A DNA stretch of 7,437 bases from Desulfobacteraceae bacterium. GTDB lineage: Bacteria; Desulfobacterota; DSM-4660; Desulfatiglandales; Desulfatiglandaceae. Where the stretch lies: positions 1 through 7,437 of the forward strand of contig DSCZ01000301.1 of NCBI GenBank assembly GCA_011048855.1. The letters are read 5' to 3'. Below the pieces are notes generated by a model. It was not told where the DNA came from, made no database searches, and saw only the letters and a list, made by a program, of their open reading frames with translations. The stretch's first letter is position 1; each line of letters begins with the position of its first letter. Both the position numbers and the translations under genes were made by a program. This document shows, piece after piece, positions 6,294 to 7,437 of the stretch.

Positions 6294-7061
6294 ATGCTTG
6301 CAAAAAGAGCGCTGTCCATGGCGGGGGAAAAATGGCCGAGCCACCTGGCGCTATCTGAAAAACTGGTCGAGGAGATGCTGAAAACCGTGAATCCTGAATC
6401 AAAGAATTCCGTTTCAGGCGGTGCTGAAACGATCAAAGACGTCGCGGGCGTTATCCTGGCGGGAGGCCGAAGCAGCCGTTACGGCAGAAACAAGGCCCTG
6501 GTGCATCTGGACCACGTGCCTCTGATCGAAAGGGTGCTCCGTGTCATGACCTCGATTTTTCATAACGTGGTCCTCATTACAAACACACCGGACGAATACG
6601 GCTACCTCCAGATCCCCATGTCCTTGGATATCATCCCGGGATTGGGACCACTGGGAGGAATTTATACCGGGTTAAAAGTGATTCCGGCACGTTCTGCTTT
6701 TTTTGTGGCCTGTGACATGCCTTTTCTAAACCCCTGCCTCATCCGCCATATGGTGGCGGTCAGGGAGGAATTCGACGTGGTGGTCCCGAGAATTTCCGGA
6801 AAGGTGGAAGCCCTTCACGGGTTGTACAGCAAGAAATGCCTGAGCAACATCGAAAGCCAGATCAAGTCCGGGACTTACCAGATCTTCCGGTTCTTCTCCG
6901 CGGTGTCGGTACGCTTTGTAGATGACGATGAAGTCAAAAAATGGGATCCCGCCCTTCGGTCCTTTCTTAATATCAACACCCCGGACGAATTAAAACGCCT
7001 TGGACGGCCCGAACCAGAGGGAGGGATCGAAATAGGCGATCGTACCTTTCGGCAGGGATGA
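6294..7061 (+). CDS. mobA: Molybdenum cofactor guanylyltransferase (MobA) with N-terminal extension
   Basis: The enzyme transfers GMP from GTP to molybdopterin-bound molybdenum, giving the guanine dinucleotide cofactor of DMSO-reductase-family enzymes. It acts in the cytoplasm. Numbering from the ATG at 6294 (255 residues), the nucleotidyltransferase signature is GVILAGGRSSRYGRNKAL (52-69) with Lys67, followed by GPLGG (118-122), VACDMPFLNP (138-147) with the metal-binding Asp141, ALHGLY (173-178) and FLNINTPDEL (224-233). The core normally begins within a few residues of the protein start; here about 48 residues precede it, rich in predicted helix (KRALSMAGEKW, LSEKLVEEMLK) and of unknown role. 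GGAGG (6278-6282) is 11 bases before this ATG. An ATG at 6276 would add six residues but lacks a site of its own, and a GTG at 6387 would remove most of the extension. No mobB or molybdoenzyme gene is next to it. Confidence 0.92.
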   Translation: MLAKRALSMAGEKWPSHLALSEKLVEEMLKTVNPESKNSVSGGAETIKDVAGVILAGGRSSRYGRNKALVHLDHVPLIERVLRVMTSIFHNVVLITNTPDEYGYLQIPMSLDIIPGLGPLGGIYTGLKVIPARSAFFVACDMPFLNPCLIRHMVAVREEFDVVVPRISGKVEALHGLYSKKCLSNIESQIKSGTYQIFRFFSAVSVRFVDDDEVKKWDPALRSFLNINTPDELKRLGRPEPEGGIEIGDRTFRQG

Positions 7062-7078
7062 TGACGTTACGACGTCAT
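7061..7078. repeat. Perfect palindrome directly after mobA
   Basis: ATGACGT (7061-7067) and ACGTCAT (7072-7078) are perfect 7-bp arms around TACG, starting on the last base of the mobA stop codon. No T-run follows, so it is not a standard intrinsic terminator. It could slow or protect the 3' end of the mobA transcript. It lies between mobA and the end of a small ORF on the other strand. Confidence 0.45.
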
Positions 7079-7105
7079 GAAATCTACATCAGATGTGAAT
7101 GTTCG

Positions 7106-7246
7106 TTAGTGTCCAACCATCTTCGTATGCTTCATGCCAACCCTCAGATACAGGCTGCACGCTGTAAAATCGTTCCCGGTCGGCCTCTTTCCGGTATCAA
7201 CTTTTGGATTCATATGATGACAGGTTATACCAATTGATGAACTCAT
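7106..7246 (-). CDS. Small hypothetical ORF, 46 residues, strong ribosome binding site
   Basis: An ATG at 7246 opens a 46-residue frame ending in TAA at 7106. The start is preceded by AAGGAG (7252-7257) with a 5-base spacer, which is among the better ribosome binding sites in the window. The peptide begins MSSSIGITCHHMNPKVDTGK and ends with LRVGMKHTKMVGH. It has two cysteines and four histidines, and is basic, without a membrane segment or signal peptide. I do not recognise it. It converges on mobA, and directly upstream lies the run of stem-loops at 7271-7435, which would be its leader if transcribed. It could be a real small protein, a remnant of a larger gene, or part of a repeated element. 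Confidence 0.35.
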   Translation of the reverse strand: MSSSIGITCHHMNPKVDTGKRPTGNDFTACSLYLRVGMKHTKMVGH

Positions 7247-7270
7247 TCTCTCTCCTTGTGTTTATGCAGG

Positions 7271-7318
7271 CTAACGGCGAAAGCCAGAGGCAACCCGGGC
7301 TTCCACTGGCTTGGTTAG
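7271..7318. repeat. Long imperfect stem-loop
   Basis: The outer arms CTAAC (7271-7275) and GTTAG (7314-7318) enclose a second perfect pairing, AAGCCAG (7281-7287) with CTGGCTT (7306-7312), which continues as GG/CC past a single A-A mismatch. The top of the stem contains CCCGGG. Pairing at several nested levels is more than chance would usually give. A further small hairpin, TTTCC-ATCC-GGAAA (7319-7332), follows at once. Together with the element at 7339-7435 these form one run of three stem-loops. Confidence 0.5.
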
Positions 7319-7338
7319 TTTCCATCCGGAAATGGTTC

Positions 7339-7435
7339 TTTTGCCCAATCTCTACGTCAAACTGCGGGCTTTCTTGTGCGACGTACTCCAGTACGTCTCC
7401 GCGCAACCCCTCGTTTTCCTTGATCTTGGGCAAAA
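7339..7435. repeat. Palindromic element with 10-bp terminal inverted repeats
   Basis: TTTTGCCCAA (7339-7348) and TTGGGCAAAA (7426-7435) are perfect inverted repeats bounding 97 bases. At the centre GACGTACT (7380-7387) and AGTACGTC (7390-7397) form an 8-bp palindrome. Just outside it TTGTGC (7374-7379) pairs with GCGCAA (7401-7406), with one G-U pair and a 3-base bulge. The whole unit can fold into one long stem. A 78-codon frame crosses it on the minus strand, but it starts with TTG. From memory, close relatives of this string recur in deltaproteobacterial genomes, but I could not check that. A miniature inverted-repeat element, a REP-type element or a structured RNA all fit. The window ends two bases later. 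Confidence 0.55.
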
Positions 7436-7437
7436 TC

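Noticed and set aside
6107..6436. A 109-codon minus-strand frame upstream of the DUF255 gene
   Set aside because: It is antisense to the start of mobA and covers the divergent promoter region, with no recognisable motifs or ribosome binding site.
7223..7231. GGTTATACC as a possible GntR/FadR-type operator core
   Set aside because: Only the GGT/ACC core is symmetrical and the flanks do not match. It falls inside the small ORF.
7197..7433. A 78-codon minus-strand ORF through the stem-loop run
   Set aside because: It begins with TTG inside the terminal inverted repeat without a visible ribosome binding site, and its sequence is dictated by the palindromic arms. It more likely reflects the repeat than a protein, although related frames may be annotated elsewhere.

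Overview
The window looks like a piece of a bacterial chromosome of moderate GC, most likely from a Desulfobacterota/deltaproteobacterium-type organism. That placement is an inference. It rests on the 'SRYGRNK' form of the MobA signature, the complete three-gene TRAP transporter, and the hexamer-type intergenic repeats. No marker gene settles the taxonomy. There is no rRNA, tRNA, CRISPR array or transposase.

Layout: 1-416 is a non-coding island of short repeats: an octamer run, a REP-like hairpin and two hexamer tracts. 417-3240 (minus strand) is a tripartite TRAP transporter operon read dctP-dctQ-dctM. 3241-3429 is its upstream region, with three inverted repeats and a weak promoter. 3430-6104 (minus strand) is a two-gene unit: a YyaL/DUF255-type thioredoxin-domain protein, then a small SAM-dependent methyltransferase that overlaps it by 4 bases. 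6105-6293 is a divergent promoter region. 6294-7061 (plus strand) is a MobA-type molybdenum cofactor guanylyltransferase with an unusual N-terminal extension. 7062-7437 holds a small minus-strand ORF with a strong ribosome binding site. Directly upstream of it lies a run of three stem-loops, the last bounded by a perfect 10-bp inverted repeat, which looks like a dispersed palindromic element or a structured RNA.

How the genes relate: DctP (periplasmic binding protein), DctQ (small membrane subunit) and DctM (large membrane channel subunit) together make one secondary importer for an organic acid-like solute. The exact substrate cannot be read from sequence. The thioredoxin-domain/methyltransferase pair is probably co-translated, and its function is not established. 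MobA attaches GMP to molybdopterin to make the guanine dinucleotide form of Moco used by DMSO-reductase-family enzymes such as formate dehydrogenases. It is divergent from the rest and probably independent.

The genes are fairly ordinary. The least explained sequence is at the two ends: the repeat island at 24-315 and the three-stem-loop element at 7271-7435.
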